DNA from: CATOSP01 sp965237775
GTDB lineage: Bacteria; Chloroflexota; Dehalococcoidia; Lucifugimonadales; UBA3495
Assembly (NCBI GenBank): GCA_965237775.1
Contig: OZ250155.1
Location: forward strand, 1,736,001 to 1,800,000
Length of the DNA stretch: 64,000 nt
Reading direction: 5' to 3'
A program made the position numbers and the translations under genes. Position 1 is the first letter of the stretch. Every line of letters begins with the position of its first letter. This document shows positions 1 to 8,305 of this stretch, one piece after another. The notes under the pieces are model-generated. The model was given only the letters and a program-made list of their open reading frames with translations. It had not been told where the DNA came from and made no database searches.

Positions 1-1351
1 GGTCTTCGTGCTCCTTCTCCAGCCTCTCGCGCTCCAGAGCGGCCAACCGGCGGAGCTGCATGTCGAGGATCGCCTGAGCCTGGATTTGGGTCAGGTCCAG
101 TTGCTCCATCAGGTTGTTGCGCGCCGTCTCCACGTCGGCGGAACCTCGGATAATGGCTACAACCTCATCCATGCGGTCCAGCGCCAGAAGCAGTCCTTGA
201 ACCACATGGTCCCGGTCTTGGGCCCGTTTCAACAGGAACTCAGACCTGCGCCGGATCACTTCTTCGCGGTGTTGGACGAATAGTTCCAGGCAGCGTTTCA
301 GCCCGAGCACCTGGGGTTGTCCGTCGACCAGGGCCAACATGATGGCGTTGAAGGAAGAGCGAAGGGCGGTGTGCCGGAACAGGTTGTTCAGGACGATCTC
401 AGCGTGGGCGTCCCGGCGCAACTCGATCACGATGCGCATCCCGTGGCGGTCCGATTCGTCCCTGATATCTGAAATGCCCTCCACCCGTTTGTCCCTGGTG
501 AGCTGGGCGATCTTTTCGACGAGGGTGGCTTTATTAACCTGGTAGGGCAGTTCGGTTACAATGATCTGTTCCCGCCCTCCCCTGACCTCTTCGATATCGG
601 TCGCCGCCTCCATCATCATTCGGCCGCGCCCGGTGGTGTACATGTCCACGATTCCCGACCTGCCGCGGAGTATGCCGGCGGTGGGAAAGTCCGGGCCCTG
701 CACGTGGCGCATCAGGCGCTCCGTCGTGCAGTCCGGGTGGTCGATCAGGTAGCAGATCGCGTCGGATACTTCGCTCAGGTTATGGGGAGGAATGTTCGTG
801 GCCATCCCCACGGCGATGCCTGACGCTCCGTTGACCAGCATGTTGGGAATTCGGGCGGGGAGAACTCTGGGCTCTTGCAGCGAGTCATCGAAGTTGAGAC
901 TGAAGTCGACGGTGTTGTAGTCGATGTCGGCCAGCAATTCTTCGGAAATTGGCGCCAGCCGGGCTTCGGTGTAGCGCATGGCCGCGGGAGGGTCGCCGTC
1001 CACGCTGCCGAAGTTGCCCTGACCGGTAATCAGGGGGTAACGCATCGAGAACTGCTGGGCCAACCGGACCAGGGAGTCGTAGACCGAAGTCTCGCCGTGA
1101 GGGTGGAACTTTCCAAGGACCTCCCCGGCGATACGGGCGCATTTCCTGTAGGCCGAGTTGGGACGTATCCCCATGTCGTGCATCGCATATAGAATGCGGC
1201 GTTGCACGGGTTTTAGCCCATCGCGCACATCTGGCAGGGCGCGGGCTACGATGACGCTCATCGCGTAGTTGAGATAGGAGGTGCGCATCTCATCTTCGAT
1301 GTGCACCGGGCGTATGTGTTCCGTTGGAGGCGTTGGGGCGCTAGTTACCAT
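1..1351 (-). CDS. gyrA: DNA gyrase subunit A, 5' part (runs off window start)
   Basis: Breakage-reunion subunit of DNA gyrase, which with GyrB introduces negative supercoils. About 450 residues are present, from the N-terminus through the winged-helix and tower region; the rest lies beyond base 1. Visible landmarks are LNYAMSVIVARALPDVRDG near the start, the catalytic tyrosine in AAMRYTEAR (about residue 127), and the quinolone-pocket stretch HPHGETSVYD, where Thr stands at the usual Ser83 position. The start ATG at 1351 is preceded by a strong GAGGAGGAA ribosome site. The open frame continues to the window edge, so the gene is partial because of the window, not broken. A type IIA topoisomerase ParC is the only alternative; GyrA is favoured by overall similarity. 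Confidence 0.95.
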   Translation of the reverse strand, partial: MVTSAPTPPTEHIRPVHIEDEMRTSYLNYAMSVIVARALPDVRDGLKPVQRRILYAMHDMGIRPNSAYRKCARIAGEVLGKFHPHGETSVYDSLVRLAQQFSMRYPLITGQGNFGSVDGDPPAAMRYTEARLAPISEELLADIDYNTVDFSLNFDDSLQEPRVLPARIPNMLVNGASGIAVGMATNIPPHNLSEVSDAICYLIDHPDCTTERLMRHVQGPDFPTAGILRGRSGIVDMYTTGRGRMMMEAATDIEEVRGGREQIIVTELPYQVNKATLVEKIAQLTRDKRVEGISDIRDESDRHGMRIVIELRRDAHAEIVLNNLFRHTALRSSFNAIMLALVDGQPQVLGLKRCLELFVQHREEVIRRRSEFLLKRAQDRDHVVQGLLLALDRMDEVVAIIRGSADVETARNNLMEQLDLTQIQAQAILDMQLRRLAALERERLEKEHED

Positions 1352-1457
1352 AACTCATTCCTCCTCTACCCCTCGTTCACTTCCACGATTGCCCTTGTGA
1401 GGGCGGAGTTGTCGCGGTACTTACAATAGCCGCCCGCGGACCAGTCCCAGGAGACCG

Positions 1458-2180
1458 TTACACGCGGGACAGTTCGGCGTGGCTCTCGGCGCGGTCTTTG
1501 AAGGCCTTGAACAGATTGGCGAAGGAGGCAGGCACCTCGTCTTGCCGCTCAGGGTGGCACTGAAGACCGATCACCCAACTGTGTTCCGGGCTCTCCAGTC
1601 CTTCGATGTAACCGTCTTCCACCGAATAGGCGGTTGCCATGAGCCGCGGAGACTTCTGGGGTTCGCGCACTCCTTGGTGGTGCCGGCTGTTCACCCGGAA
1701 AAACCCCGCCGAGCCGATGATGGGCGCGGCCTTGGCGCCCGGGGCCAGGTATATTTGATGTGACTCGGAGACCCAGCGGTCGCCCTCTCTGACCGCGCGG
1801 TGGCCTGGAAGGTCCTGGATTAGCTGCCCGCCGAAGGCCACGTTCAACACTTGCATCCCTCGGCAGATGGCCAACACGGGCATATCTCTTTGCAGCGCAT
1901 GCTCCAACAGCCGAAATTCCAGGTCGTCCAAAGGCTTGCTCACGTAGAGTCCGGCGTTCGGGTCGGGAGTGGCCCCGTAGAATTCAGGGTCCACATCCGG
2001 GCCGCCGCTGAGCAACAGTCCGCCCACACCCTCCATGAGCGTTTCCGTGGGCACGGAGCCGGAGTCCTCGGGCATCAGCAAGCGGACATCCAAGCCGAGA
2101 GGTTCCGTAGCCTGCAGGTAGGGGAGGGCGTTCCGAAGGTCGACGGAAGTGAGGACTATGACTGCCATACAGGTATACAT
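1458..2180 (-). CDS. Class I glutamine amidotransferase-like hydrolase (peptidase C26, PuuD-like)
   Basis: A 240-residue protein of the gamma-glutamyl-gamma-aminobutyrate hydrolase (C26) family, which cleaves gamma-glutamyl amides such as gamma-Glu-GABA in the cytoplasm. The nucleophile elbow AICRGMQVLNV places Cys at about residue 106. The family's other two catalytic residues are in QCHPER (His209, Glu211). LLLSGGPDVDP is the typical oxyanion-side loop. Length fits the family. It lies 106 bp upstream of gyrA on the same strand, but no polyamine-catabolism partners are nearby, so the substrate is not known. Confidence 0.85.
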   Translation of the reverse strand: MYTCMAVIVLTSVDLRNALPYLQATEPLGLDVRLLMPEDSGSVPTETLMEGVGGLLLSGGPDVDPEFYGATPDPNAGLYVSKPLDDLEFRLLEHALQRDMPVLAICRGMQVLNVAFGGQLIQDLPGHRAVREGDRWVSESHQIYLAPGAKAAPIIGSAGFFRVNSRHHQGVREPQKSPRLMATAYSVEDGYIEGLESPEHSWVIGLQCHPERQDEVPASFANLFKAFKDRAESHAELSRV

Positions 2181-2298
2181 TTTACCCGATTTAGGTTCCC
2201 AACGGTAGTGCTAAGGACGCGCTTGATGGGGGATTGCGAGCCCATTCCACCGGCATCGAGGAGGGTTCGCCGCAGCCAATAATCAGATTGTGCGGCGT

Positions 2299-2330
2299 TT
2301 GGGACATTGCGCTCTCCGCAAGGTTATAAT
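2299..2330 (+). promoter_or_regulatory. Candidate sigma70-type promoter for the xdhC-mocA pair
   Basis: A perfect TATAAT lies at 2325-2330, about 62 bp before the chosen XdhC start. The -35 is weak: TTGGGA at 2299 is 20 bp away, and GGACAT lies at the ideal 17-bp spacing. Because the frame-open region beginning at 2330 overlaps this -10 box, translation is more likely to begin at the ATG at 2393. Confidence 0.45.
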
Positions 2331-2392
2331 TGCCTGTGATCGGGTATTTTGATAAGCTTAATTTGAAACTCATCCCCGCAGGTGAGGAAGGC

Positions 2393-3520
2393 ATGAAAGA
2401 AGTCATTCAGGAAGCGGTAAAGCTCCTGGAAAGCGGTCAACCGGGCGTGTTGGCCACGGTGGTTCGCACCAAAGGCTCCACGCCCCAGAAAGCCGGGGCG
2501 ATGCTGCTTGTCCGCCAGGACGGCAGCGGCGTGGGCACGCTGGGCGGCGGGTGCGTCGAGGGAGACATCTGGTTCGCCGCCAAAGAGATTCTGCGGCGCC
2601 GCGGTGGACCGGAGTTTAAGGACTACTTCCTCAACGAAGACGTGGCTGCCCGCGACGGCCTGGTCTGTGGCGGCACCATGTATTTCTTCCTGGAACCGCT
2701 GTGGAGTCCGGATGACTACGTGGAGATCGGGGAGCAGTTGATCGAGGCCTACGAAGGCGGCGACGCCGTTAGCCTGGCCACCGTGGTCAATGTGGCGGAT
2801 GGAGGCAAGAACCTGGGGGCGAAATTGCTCCTGCGTCTCGATGGCTCCACCGTCGGCACGCTGGGCGATACGGAGTTGGACTTCCGCGCCACCGAGGTCG
2901 CACAGCGTGTGGCCGACGTGGGAAACATCGAGTCCTTTTCCACCGACAACGGCACGGAAGTATTCGTCGAGGGCTTCACCACACCACCCACCCTGGTTAT
3001 GGTGGGCGGCGGGCATGTTGGTAAGGCCACGGCGGACCTGGCCCACAACCTGGGCTACCGGGTATTCGTCGTCGATGACCGCGAGGAGTTCTCGAACAAG
3101 GAGCGGTTCCCATACGCGGAACAAGTGGTGGTTGCGCCTTACGACCAATGGCCCCAGCACCTGGACGTGAACGTCAACAGCTTCATCGTAGCCGCGACAC
3201 GAGGACACCGGTTCGACGATATGGCCTTGGAGTCCGCCCTGACCACCCGGGCCAGATACGTTGGCCTTCTGGGCAGCCGGCGCAAGAACCTGATGATCTA
3301 TCAGCGTCTGTCCATGGAGGGCGTTCCATTGGAGCGTCTAAAGGAGATTCACGCGCCTGTCGGCCTGGATATCGGCGCATTGACGCCCGAGGAACTGGCG
3401 GTCAGCATCATGTCGGAGATAATCATGGTGCGCCGGGGCGGCAAGGGTGGGCCGCTGCAGATGGACGAATGGTACGTGGAACGCGCGGCCAGCATCGCCC
3501 AGCGCAAAGTGGGAGTCTAA
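2393..3520 (+). CDS. XdhC/CoxI family molybdenum hydroxylase maturation protein
   Basis: About 375 residues. XdhC-family proteins bind molybdenum cofactor, help sulfurate it, and insert it into xanthine dehydrogenase/CO dehydrogenase-type enzymes. The N-terminal XdhC_CoxI domain shows KGSTPQKAGAMLLV and TLGGGCVEGDIW with the conserved Cys. The C-terminal Rossmann domain begins at LVMVGGGHVGKATADLA and continues with VFVVDDREEF. The start at ATG 2393 follows GGTGAGGAAGGC; the open frame extends further upstream but overlaps the promoter. A MocA-like nucleotidyltransferase follows 28 bp downstream, the usual XdhC partner. No molybdenum hydroxylase structural gene is in the window. Confidence 0.88.
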   Translation: MKEVIQEAVKLLESGQPGVLATVVRTKGSTPQKAGAMLLVRQDGSGVGTLGGGCVEGDIWFAAKEILRRRGGPEFKDYFLNEDVAARDGLVCGGTMYFFLEPLWSPDDYVEIGEQLIEAYEGGDAVSLATVVNVADGGKNLGAKLLLRLDGSTVGTLGDTELDFRATEVAQRVADVGNIESFSTDNGTEVFVEGFTTPPTLVMVGGGHVGKATADLAHNLGYRVFVVDDREEFSNKERFPYAEQVVVAPYDQWPQHLDVNVNSFIVAATRGHRFDDMALESALTTRARYVGLLGSRRKNLMIYQRLSMEGVPLERLKEIHAPVGLDIGALTPEELAVSIMSEIIMVRRGGKGGPLQMDEWYVERAASIAQRKVGV

Positions 3521-3548
3521 GTCCGTAAACCTGGGAGGACGCCCCGTT

Positions 3549-4151
3549 ATGGCGGCTACTACCGCAATACTGCTGGCGGCCGGGGAATCCCGCCGCATGG
3601 GACAACTGAAGGCCCTGCTGCAATGGCAGGGCGCTTCTTTGCTCCAACACCAGGTGAAGACGTTGCTGTCCGCGGGCGTGGACCGTGTGGTCGTGGTGGT
3701 GGGTCACCGGGCCGGTGAGCTTACCGCACTCCTGGAGGGCATGGACGGGGCCACCTGGCGCCTCAATCCCGACTATCTCCAGGGCAAGACCACGTCCATC
3801 AAGGCCGGCTTAGGCGCGATTGACCCGGAGAGTACTGGTACGGTATTGGTCTTGAACGTGGATCAGCCTCGGAGCGCCGATACCGTGGGTTACTTGCTAC
3901 AGAGGCACGAGCAGTCGGGTTCGCTTATCACGATCCCGGAATACGATGGTAAGGGCGGGCATCCCATCCTGGTGGACGCTTCACTGCTGGGAGAGCTACT
4001 GCAAATCGACGAAGAGACCCTGGGAGTGAAAGCCGTCGTGAGGCGGCACCAGTCCTCGACCAGCCGGGTCCCAATGGATGGGCCTGAAGTGCTGTGGGAC
4101 CTGAACACCCCTGAGCAGTACGAAGAAGCTCTACGGGCCCAGATAAAATAA
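3549..4151 (+). CDS. MobA/MocA-like molybdenum cofactor nucleotidyltransferase
   Basis: 200 residues of the NTP_transf_3 fold. Members such as MocA transfer CMP to molybdopterin to make the dinucleotide cofactor of hydroxylases. The N-terminal nucleotide-binding signature is ILLAAGESRRMGQLKALL, followed by VLVLNVDQP (metal-binding Asp) and GHPILVD. The start ATG at 3549 follows a GGGAGG 11 bp upstream. Its position directly after xdhC supports a role in finishing the cofactor of a xanthine/CO dehydrogenase family enzyme. CTP versus GTP preference cannot be read from the sequence with confidence. Confidence 0.85.
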   Translation: MAATTAILLAAGESRRMGQLKALLQWQGASLLQHQVKTLLSAGVDRVVVVVGHRAGELTALLEGMDGATWRLNPDYLQGKTTSIKAGLGAIDPESTGTVLVLNVDQPRSADTVGYLLQRHEQSGSLITIPEYDGKGGHPILVDASLLGELLQIDEETLGVKAVVRRHQSSTSRVPMDGPEVLWDLNTPEQYEEALRAQIK

Positions 4152-4183
4152 AAGACCGGAAGGGAATTTCCCCGCCCGGTCTT
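4152..4183 (-). terminator. Rho-independent terminator of the MFS gene
   Basis: AAGACCGG (4152-4159) pairs with CCGGTCTT (4176-4183), with an inner GGG/CCC pairing. Read on the minus strand the hairpin is followed by TTTTATTTTAT, a good T-tract, so it should end the MFS transcript. On the plus strand the T-tract is missing, though the stem also lies just after the mocA stop codon. Confidence 0.75.
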
Positions 4184-4203
4184 CGACTCCATGAGAAACC
4201 GAG

Positions 4204-5409
4204 TTAGTGGGCGGGCTCCGCAAGGTGGGAACCACCTCTGGGCATTATCAGCGTCACCAGGAACCCAAGGAAGAACATCACCGCCGCCGCGTAGAAGGCC
4301 ATCGACCAGGATGTAAACGCGACCAAAGCTCCCACGCCCACTCCCGCTAATGCCCCAAAAGCCGCATTGCTGCCCCACATTAGCCCCATGAACGTGGCGT
4401 CCAAGCCCTTTCCTTCCACTTCGTCGATGGCCGCAGCCTGGGTCAAGGAGTTCACGGAGGAGTGGAAGAGTCCGAAGAGAGTGATCGAAGTCCACATCCA
4501 GAACCCTCCATCTCCAAGGACTGTCGTGACTGAGAGCACTACCGCGACTAGCATAAGGAAGGCGATTACCGACCGCCGGCCGACACGGTCAGACAACCAC
4601 CCGAATATTGGGCCGGATATCACTCCGGGAGCCGCGACCAGCGCCACCGCAACTCCAATTAAGAACGCACCTTCCCGCGTAAACGGGTCCATCCCTAGCT
4701 CCTGGCTAAGGTACAGCGGGAGGAAGAAGACATAGGCCCGGTCCCCCATGCCACGCACTGCGGATACGGTGAATATTGACCACATTCCGGTGCCTTGGAA
4801 CGCTTGCGACATCAAGACTATTTGAGCCTTTAGGTTCCGGCCCAGGTCCACCGGTCCGGGTTTGGGCCCCCCGACGTTCCAGAGCAAGATGAGCACCGCT
4901 CCAGAAAGAACGAATAGCAGGGGCGTGCCTCCACCCATAATCCATCGCCAACCCAACACGGACAGAAGCGCACCGGCCACAAGGGGACCGGCCAGGTCTC
5001 CCGCGTTCCCGGTGGCGCGGTGTAGCGAAATGAATAGTCCTCGCTGTTGCGGGAACCGGCGCGCCAGAAGCCCCAGGGCCGGGGGATGCCACAGAGCGCT
5101 GCCAGCCGAGGCAACGATCAGCGCGCCGAGGATTGCTATGTAGTTGGGAGATATGGAGACCAAGAGGTAACCGATTCCGATCAAGGCCATGCTTACAGCT
5201 AGCACTTGACCGCTACGGTATCTGAAGATGTCGACGAAGAATCCGCTGCCGACGCTGGTAAGTCCACCCGCAATTTGCCTTACTGTGGAAAGGATTCCCG
5301 CCTGGAGCGGGTCCATCGCCAACGATGCGTACATCGCCGTGACTAGAACCGGGAAGCTATGGCCGTAAAAATGTTCAAGACCATGGGCGCCGATGAGGGT
5401 CGTCGCCAT
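4204..5409 (-). CDS. Major facilitator superfamily transporter
   Basis: About 401 residues with roughly 12 hydrophobic segments, typical of an MFS secondary transporter in the inner membrane. The conserved loop 2-3 area reads GGLTSVGSGFFVDIFRYRSGQ, and the second-half equivalent GWLSDRVGRRSVIAF carries the MFS D-R-x-G-R-R motif. The ATG at 5409 was chosen because the TM-containing homologous part starts here and the predicted promoter lies at 5554-5582. The open frame extends to 5700 but its N-terminal 97 residues look non-coding, and no strong ribosome site is seen at either place, so the start is uncertain (a GTG near 5478 is possible). Substrate unknown; drug or small-molecule export is plausible. 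Confidence 0.85.
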   Translation of the reverse strand: MATTLIGAHGLEHFYGHSFPVLVTAMYASLAMDPLQAGILSTVRQIAGGLTSVGSGFFVDIFRYRSGQVLAVSMALIGIGYLLVSISPNYIAILGALIVASAGSALWHPPALGLLARRFPQQRGLFISLHRATGNAGDLAGPLVAGALLSVLGWRWIMGGGTPLLFVLSGAVLILLWNVGGPKPGPVDLGRNLKAQIVLMSQAFQGTGMWSIFTVSAVRGMGDRAYVFFLPLYLSQELGMDPFTREGAFLIGVAVALVAAPGVISGPIFGWLSDRVGRRSVIAFLMLVAVVLSVTTVLGDGGFWMWTSITLFGLFHSSVNSLTQAAAIDEVEGKGLDATFMGLMWGSNAAFGALAGVGVGALVAFTSWSMAFYAAAVMFFLGFLVTLIMPRGGSHLAEPAH

Positions 5410-5550
5410 GGTCTTGTCTTTGATGTGGGCTTGTTCTTCGTGGGCGCCCGGTTGTGTTGCTTCGACGGCTTGAACCACGCCTTGGACCTGCTTTCTTGCC
5501 AATTGTGAGACGGCGCCGGGTCGGCGTTGACCCACAATCGCCTCGCGGAT

Positions 5551-5582
5551 GGGAGTATACTCCCGGCATTCGTAAGCGGCAA
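5551..5582 (-). promoter_or_regulatory. Promoter with palindromic operator-like site upstream of the MFS gene
   Basis: On the minus strand TTGCCG (5582-5577) and TATACT (5559-5554) are separated by 17 bp. The -10 box lies inside a perfect 14-bp palindrome, GGGAGTATACTCCC, at 5551-5564. A symmetric site on top of a -10 element is typical of a repressor operator. No regulator gene is adjacent. Confidence 0.5.
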
Positions 5583-5631
5583 GTCGCTCAATCTTGGTAA
5601 CCAGGGCCGTACACTCCCGTGACCCGGACAG

Positions 5632-5637
5632 TATAAT
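5632..5637 (+). promoter_or_regulatory. Candidate -10 box for the metallophosphoesterase gene
   Basis: A perfect TATAAT sits 28 bp upstream of the GTG start at 5665. No convincing -35 hexamer is visible at 16-18 bp spacing, so the promoter call rests on the -10 box alone. Confidence 0.35.
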
Positions 5638-5664
5638 TCGGTTTAATCGACCAACGGAGATGAA

Positions 5665-6402
5665 GTGGCGGTGCGTGCTCTGGTCGTTTCGGATGTCCAT
5701 TCCAATCTGGAAGCTTTGGATGCGGTCGTGGCCGACGCCGCCGTCCGTGGAGGCTTCGATCAGGTCTGGTGCCTAGGGGATGCCGTGGGTTACGGGCCCG
5801 ACCCTGGTCCCTGCCTTGCGCTGCTCAGAAGCTATGACCTAATTGCGGTCGCGGGCAACCACGACTTCGCCGCCGTCGGCAAAAGGACGATAGCCGACTT
5901 CAACGGCGCGGCCAGGGCCGCTGCTGTCTGGACCATCAACGAGTTGTCCACCGAACAGTCCGAGTTTTTGGCCGCCCTGCCTCTCACCGAGACCCGTGAA
6001 CCGTTTACACTGGTGCATGGCAGCTTGAGGGGGCCGATCGACGAATACTTGCTTAACGCCGAGGCCGCCCAGGCGACTTTGGAGCTATTGCAGGTCCGCT
6101 TTTGCCTCGTGGGACACAGCCACCTGCCCTTCATCTGCGCCGAAAACGGCGGCGTGCCTCAATTCAATCAGTTCGTTGAAGACGAGGTTTTCCCCCTTGG
6201 CCATGAGCGCTTGATCATCAACCCGGGCAGCGTGGGGCAGCCCCGCGACCGGGACCCTCGCTCCAGCTACGCCATCTATGATGAATCCATGCAGACCATC
6301 GAGCGGCACCGGGTGGAGTACGATATCGCAAGTACGCAGGGCAAAATGCGCGCCGCTGGGCTGCCCGAATACCTTATAGACCGGCTGGACCACGGGGTCT
6401 AA
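5665..6402 (+). CDS. Calcineurin-like metallophosphoesterase (YfcE/MPP superfamily)
   Basis: 245 residues with all metal-site motifs of the metallophosphoesterase superfamily in order: SDVHSN, CLGDAVGYGPDP, AGNHD, LVHGS and VGHSHLP. These enzymes are cytoplasmic phosphodiesterases or phosphatases using two metal ions. The GTG start at 5665 follows GGAGATGAA. It is transcribed divergently from the MFS gene with a shared control region. Substrate is unknown. Confidence 0.85.
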   Translation: MAVRALVVSDVHSNLEALDAVVADAAVRGGFDQVWCLGDAVGYGPDPGPCLALLRSYDLIAVAGNHDFAAVGKRTIADFNGAARAAAVWTINELSTEQSEFLAALPLTETREPFTLVHGSLRGPIDEYLLNAEAAQATLELLQVRFCLVGHSHLPFICAENGGVPQFNQFVEDEVFPLGHERLIINPGSVGQPRDRDPRSSYAIYDESMQTIERHRVEYDIASTQGKMRAAGLPEYLIDRLDHGV

Positions 6403-6512
6403 GAAACTATCTCAAAACCGAGTCAAGGCGATGCCTCCCCCTTTCGCAAAAGGGGGATTGAGGGGGATTTCTCTCCCTGCCGGCAGGTTGGTGGAGATTT
6501 GAGATAGTCTCT
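6402..6512. repeat. MITE-like intergenic element with inverted ends
   Basis: Fifteen-base ends (6402-6416 and 6498-6512) are inverted copies with 14 of 15 matches; the shared core is ACTATCTCAAA. The interior contains a second hairpin, TCCCCCTTT (6436-6444) with AAAGGGGGA (6449-6457). No coding capacity. It begins at the last base of the metallophosphoesterase stop codon. The structure fits a small non-autonomous transposable or REP-type element. Confidence 0.6.
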
Positions 6513-6702
6513 AAGTCCGGTCACCGGAGTCTAGGCGGAAACGTGTGGCTGGCTAGGGTCATGCGATTATCGGCCCAATTGTCCGAACCGGGATTCACAG
6601 GATTATGGGATTCGCATGATTTCCAATCATATAAATCCCGGAATCAGAGGAATCACAGTTCAGACGAACAATCGAAAGACCCTGGTGGCCGGCGCCGGAA
6701 CA
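6513..6702. other. Intergenic stretch, no gene recognised
   Basis: Between the inverted-repeat element and the tRNA-Lys promoter. A 76-codon open frame spans this area and part of the promoter, but it shows no family features or ribosome site, so I treat it as non-coding. Confidence 0.5.
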
Positions 6703-6732
6703 TTGACAACGCAGATCGATTATTGCTAGTCT
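6703..6732 (+). promoter_or_regulatory. Promoter of tRNA-Lys
   Basis: A perfect TTGACA (6703-6708) is followed after 18 bp by TAGTCT (6727-6732), placing a start about 25 bp before the mature tRNA. Confidence 0.6.
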
Positions 6733-6763
6733 CAATTGAAACAATCGAGCAAGTTGCGACCCT

Positions 6764-6839
6764 GGCCCGCTAGCTCAACTGGCAGAGCAACGGACTCTTA
6801 ATCCGTAGGTTCTCGGTTCGACCCCGAGGCGGGTCACCA
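6764..6839 (+). tRNA. tRNA-Lys (anticodon CTT), CCA encoded
   Basis: Seven-pair acceptor stem GGCCCGC/GCGGGTC (one G-U pair), D arm GCTC/GAGC, anticodon stem ACGGA/TCCGT around loop CTCTTAA with anticodon CTT, and T arm CTCGG/CCGAG with TTCGACC. Discriminator A and CCA are encoded at the 3' end. Confidence 0.95.
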
Positions 6840-7028
6840 ACCCCTAATTCGACACATTGACCTCCTGCTTGACGCTTCCCTGCGCTGCTGACAGGCCGCT
6901 ATTCCTATACCATTTCCTATCGGGTATACTGTGCTTGCTTCGGCCTCTGAGGCTGAAGTGGCCGACGCGGACCGCACACCTATGACGATTTCGAGCGGCG
7001 GTCCCATCAATGCGCAAGGAGAATGTAG

Positions 7029-8222
7029 ATGAAATTCGGACTTCTATACGAGGCCCAGCGCCCCTTCGAAGGCAACGACGTGGACTGGAACAGCCTGTAC
7101 AAGGAGACGTTGGACCAATGTGAGTTGGCTGACCAGGTGGGTTTTGACAACCTCTGGTTCGTCGAACATCACTTTCTAATGGGGTTTTCCGGCTCGCCTT
7201 GTCCGGAGGTCCTCTTCGGGGCGCTTAGTCAACGCACCAAGAACATCAGGATCGGCTTCGGAGTGTCTATCCTGCCTTACCACCACCCCGTCCGAGTCGC
7301 CGAGCGGGTCGCCATGGTCGACCAACTCACCGATGGCCGTGTCGAATTCGGCACGGGCCGCTCAAACGCCTACGAGCAGATTGGCCAGGGGATCGACCCT
7401 CGTGAGACGCGGGAAAGGTGGGATGAGGCTCTCACCATGCTGCCCCAGATCTGGCAAGCCGACGAGTTCGAGTGGGAAGGGAAGTTCTGGAGCGTACCAA
7501 CGCGCCGTGTGCTACCCAGGGTCTTCCAAAAACCCCATCCCCGCATGTACCTCGCTTGCACTCAGACGGACAGCTTCCGCCTGGCTGCTGAGAAAGGAAT
7601 CGGCGTCCTCTCCTCGGCTTCTTACGCCGTGGACATCTTGGCGGAACACCTGAAGGTTTACCGCGAAGCCGTCAAGAACGCCAATCCCGTGGGCGCGTTC
7701 ACCAACGAGTTCTGGGGCAACAACGTCCACGCGTTCTGCGGCAAGGACGACCAGGAAGCCAAGGAACTGTGCGCTCTGTCGATGAAGACTTTCTTCGGGC
7801 CGGACAAGCCCTACATCGCGGGCCGCATCGGCGCATACGAAGAGCTTCTTGAAGCCTGGGGCGGCGTGCCCGACCACCTGAAGGCCGACTTCGGACGCTG
7901 GCTCCGCCAGTCCGACGAGGACCACCAGGAGCAGGCCGCGGAAGCGGGAATTTCCCTTGACTCAGGGCCGGGCGCGGCTCGAGCCGCCATCGCCCAGTTG
8001 GATGCCAACACCCTTTCGGACCGAGGCGTAATCATCGCCGGCAATCCTGAGAGCTGTATCAAGACCATCCAGATGTACGAAGATATCGGGGTCGACCAGG
8101 TTATGCTCATCATGCAGACCGAGACGATTGAGCACGACCGGGTCATGGAGTCCATCGAGTTGTTCGGCAAGGAAGTAATCCCCGCCTTCCAGCGGGAAGA
8201 GGCGAACGTCGCGGACAACTAA
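7029..8222 (+). CDS. LLM class flavin-dependent monooxygenase (luciferase-like)
   Basis: 397 residues of the bacterial luciferase-like TIM-barrel superfamily. Recognisable segments are FDNLWFVEHHF near residue 45, RIGFGVSILPYHHPVRVAERVAMVDQLTDGRVEFGTGRS in the barrel core, and a C-terminal VIIAGNPESCIKTI segment. The length and LuxA-like N-terminus suggest an FMNH2-using two-component monooxygenase rather than the shorter F420 enzymes, but cofactor choice is inference. The ATG follows AAGGAGAATGTAG. A TATACT at 6925-6930 could serve as -10. A terminator hairpin follows the stop. Confidence 0.85.
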   Translation: MKFGLLYEAQRPFEGNDVDWNSLYKETLDQCELADQVGFDNLWFVEHHFLMGFSGSPCPEVLFGALSQRTKNIRIGFGVSILPYHHPVRVAERVAMVDQLTDGRVEFGTGRSNAYEQIGQGIDPRETRERWDEALTMLPQIWQADEFEWEGKFWSVPTRRVLPRVFQKPHPRMYLACTQTDSFRLAAEKGIGVLSSASYAVDILAEHLKVYREAVKNANPVGAFTNEFWGNNVHAFCGKDDQEAKELCALSMKTFFGPDKPYIAGRIGAYEELLEAWGGVPDHLKADFGRWLRQSDEDHQEQAAEAGISLDSGPGAARAAIAQLDANTLSDRGVIIAGNPESCIKTIQMYEDIGVDQVMLIMQTETIEHDRVMESIELFGKEVIPAFQREEANVADN

Positions 8223-8248
8223 GAGCCCAATCGATCGCGAGTTGGAAC

Positions 8249-8284
8249 GAAGCTCCGGGGGGAATCCTCGGAGCTTCTTCATTT
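8249..8284 (+). terminator. Rho-independent terminator after the LLM gene
   Basis: GAAGCTCCG (8249-8257) pairs with CGGAGCTTC (8269-8277), followed by TTCATTT. It separates the LLM gene from the downstream PLP enzyme gene. Confidence 0.7.
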
Positions 8285-8305
8285 GAGACCTTCCGGAGGC
8301 GCGGC

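Noticed and set aside
2324..3208. Minus-strand 294-codon open frame
   Set aside because: Antisense shadow of the XdhC gene with no recognisable motif.
6543..6773. 76-codon open frame before tRNA-Lys
   Set aside because: Overlaps the tRNA promoter and the first bases of the tRNA, has no ribosome site and no family features.
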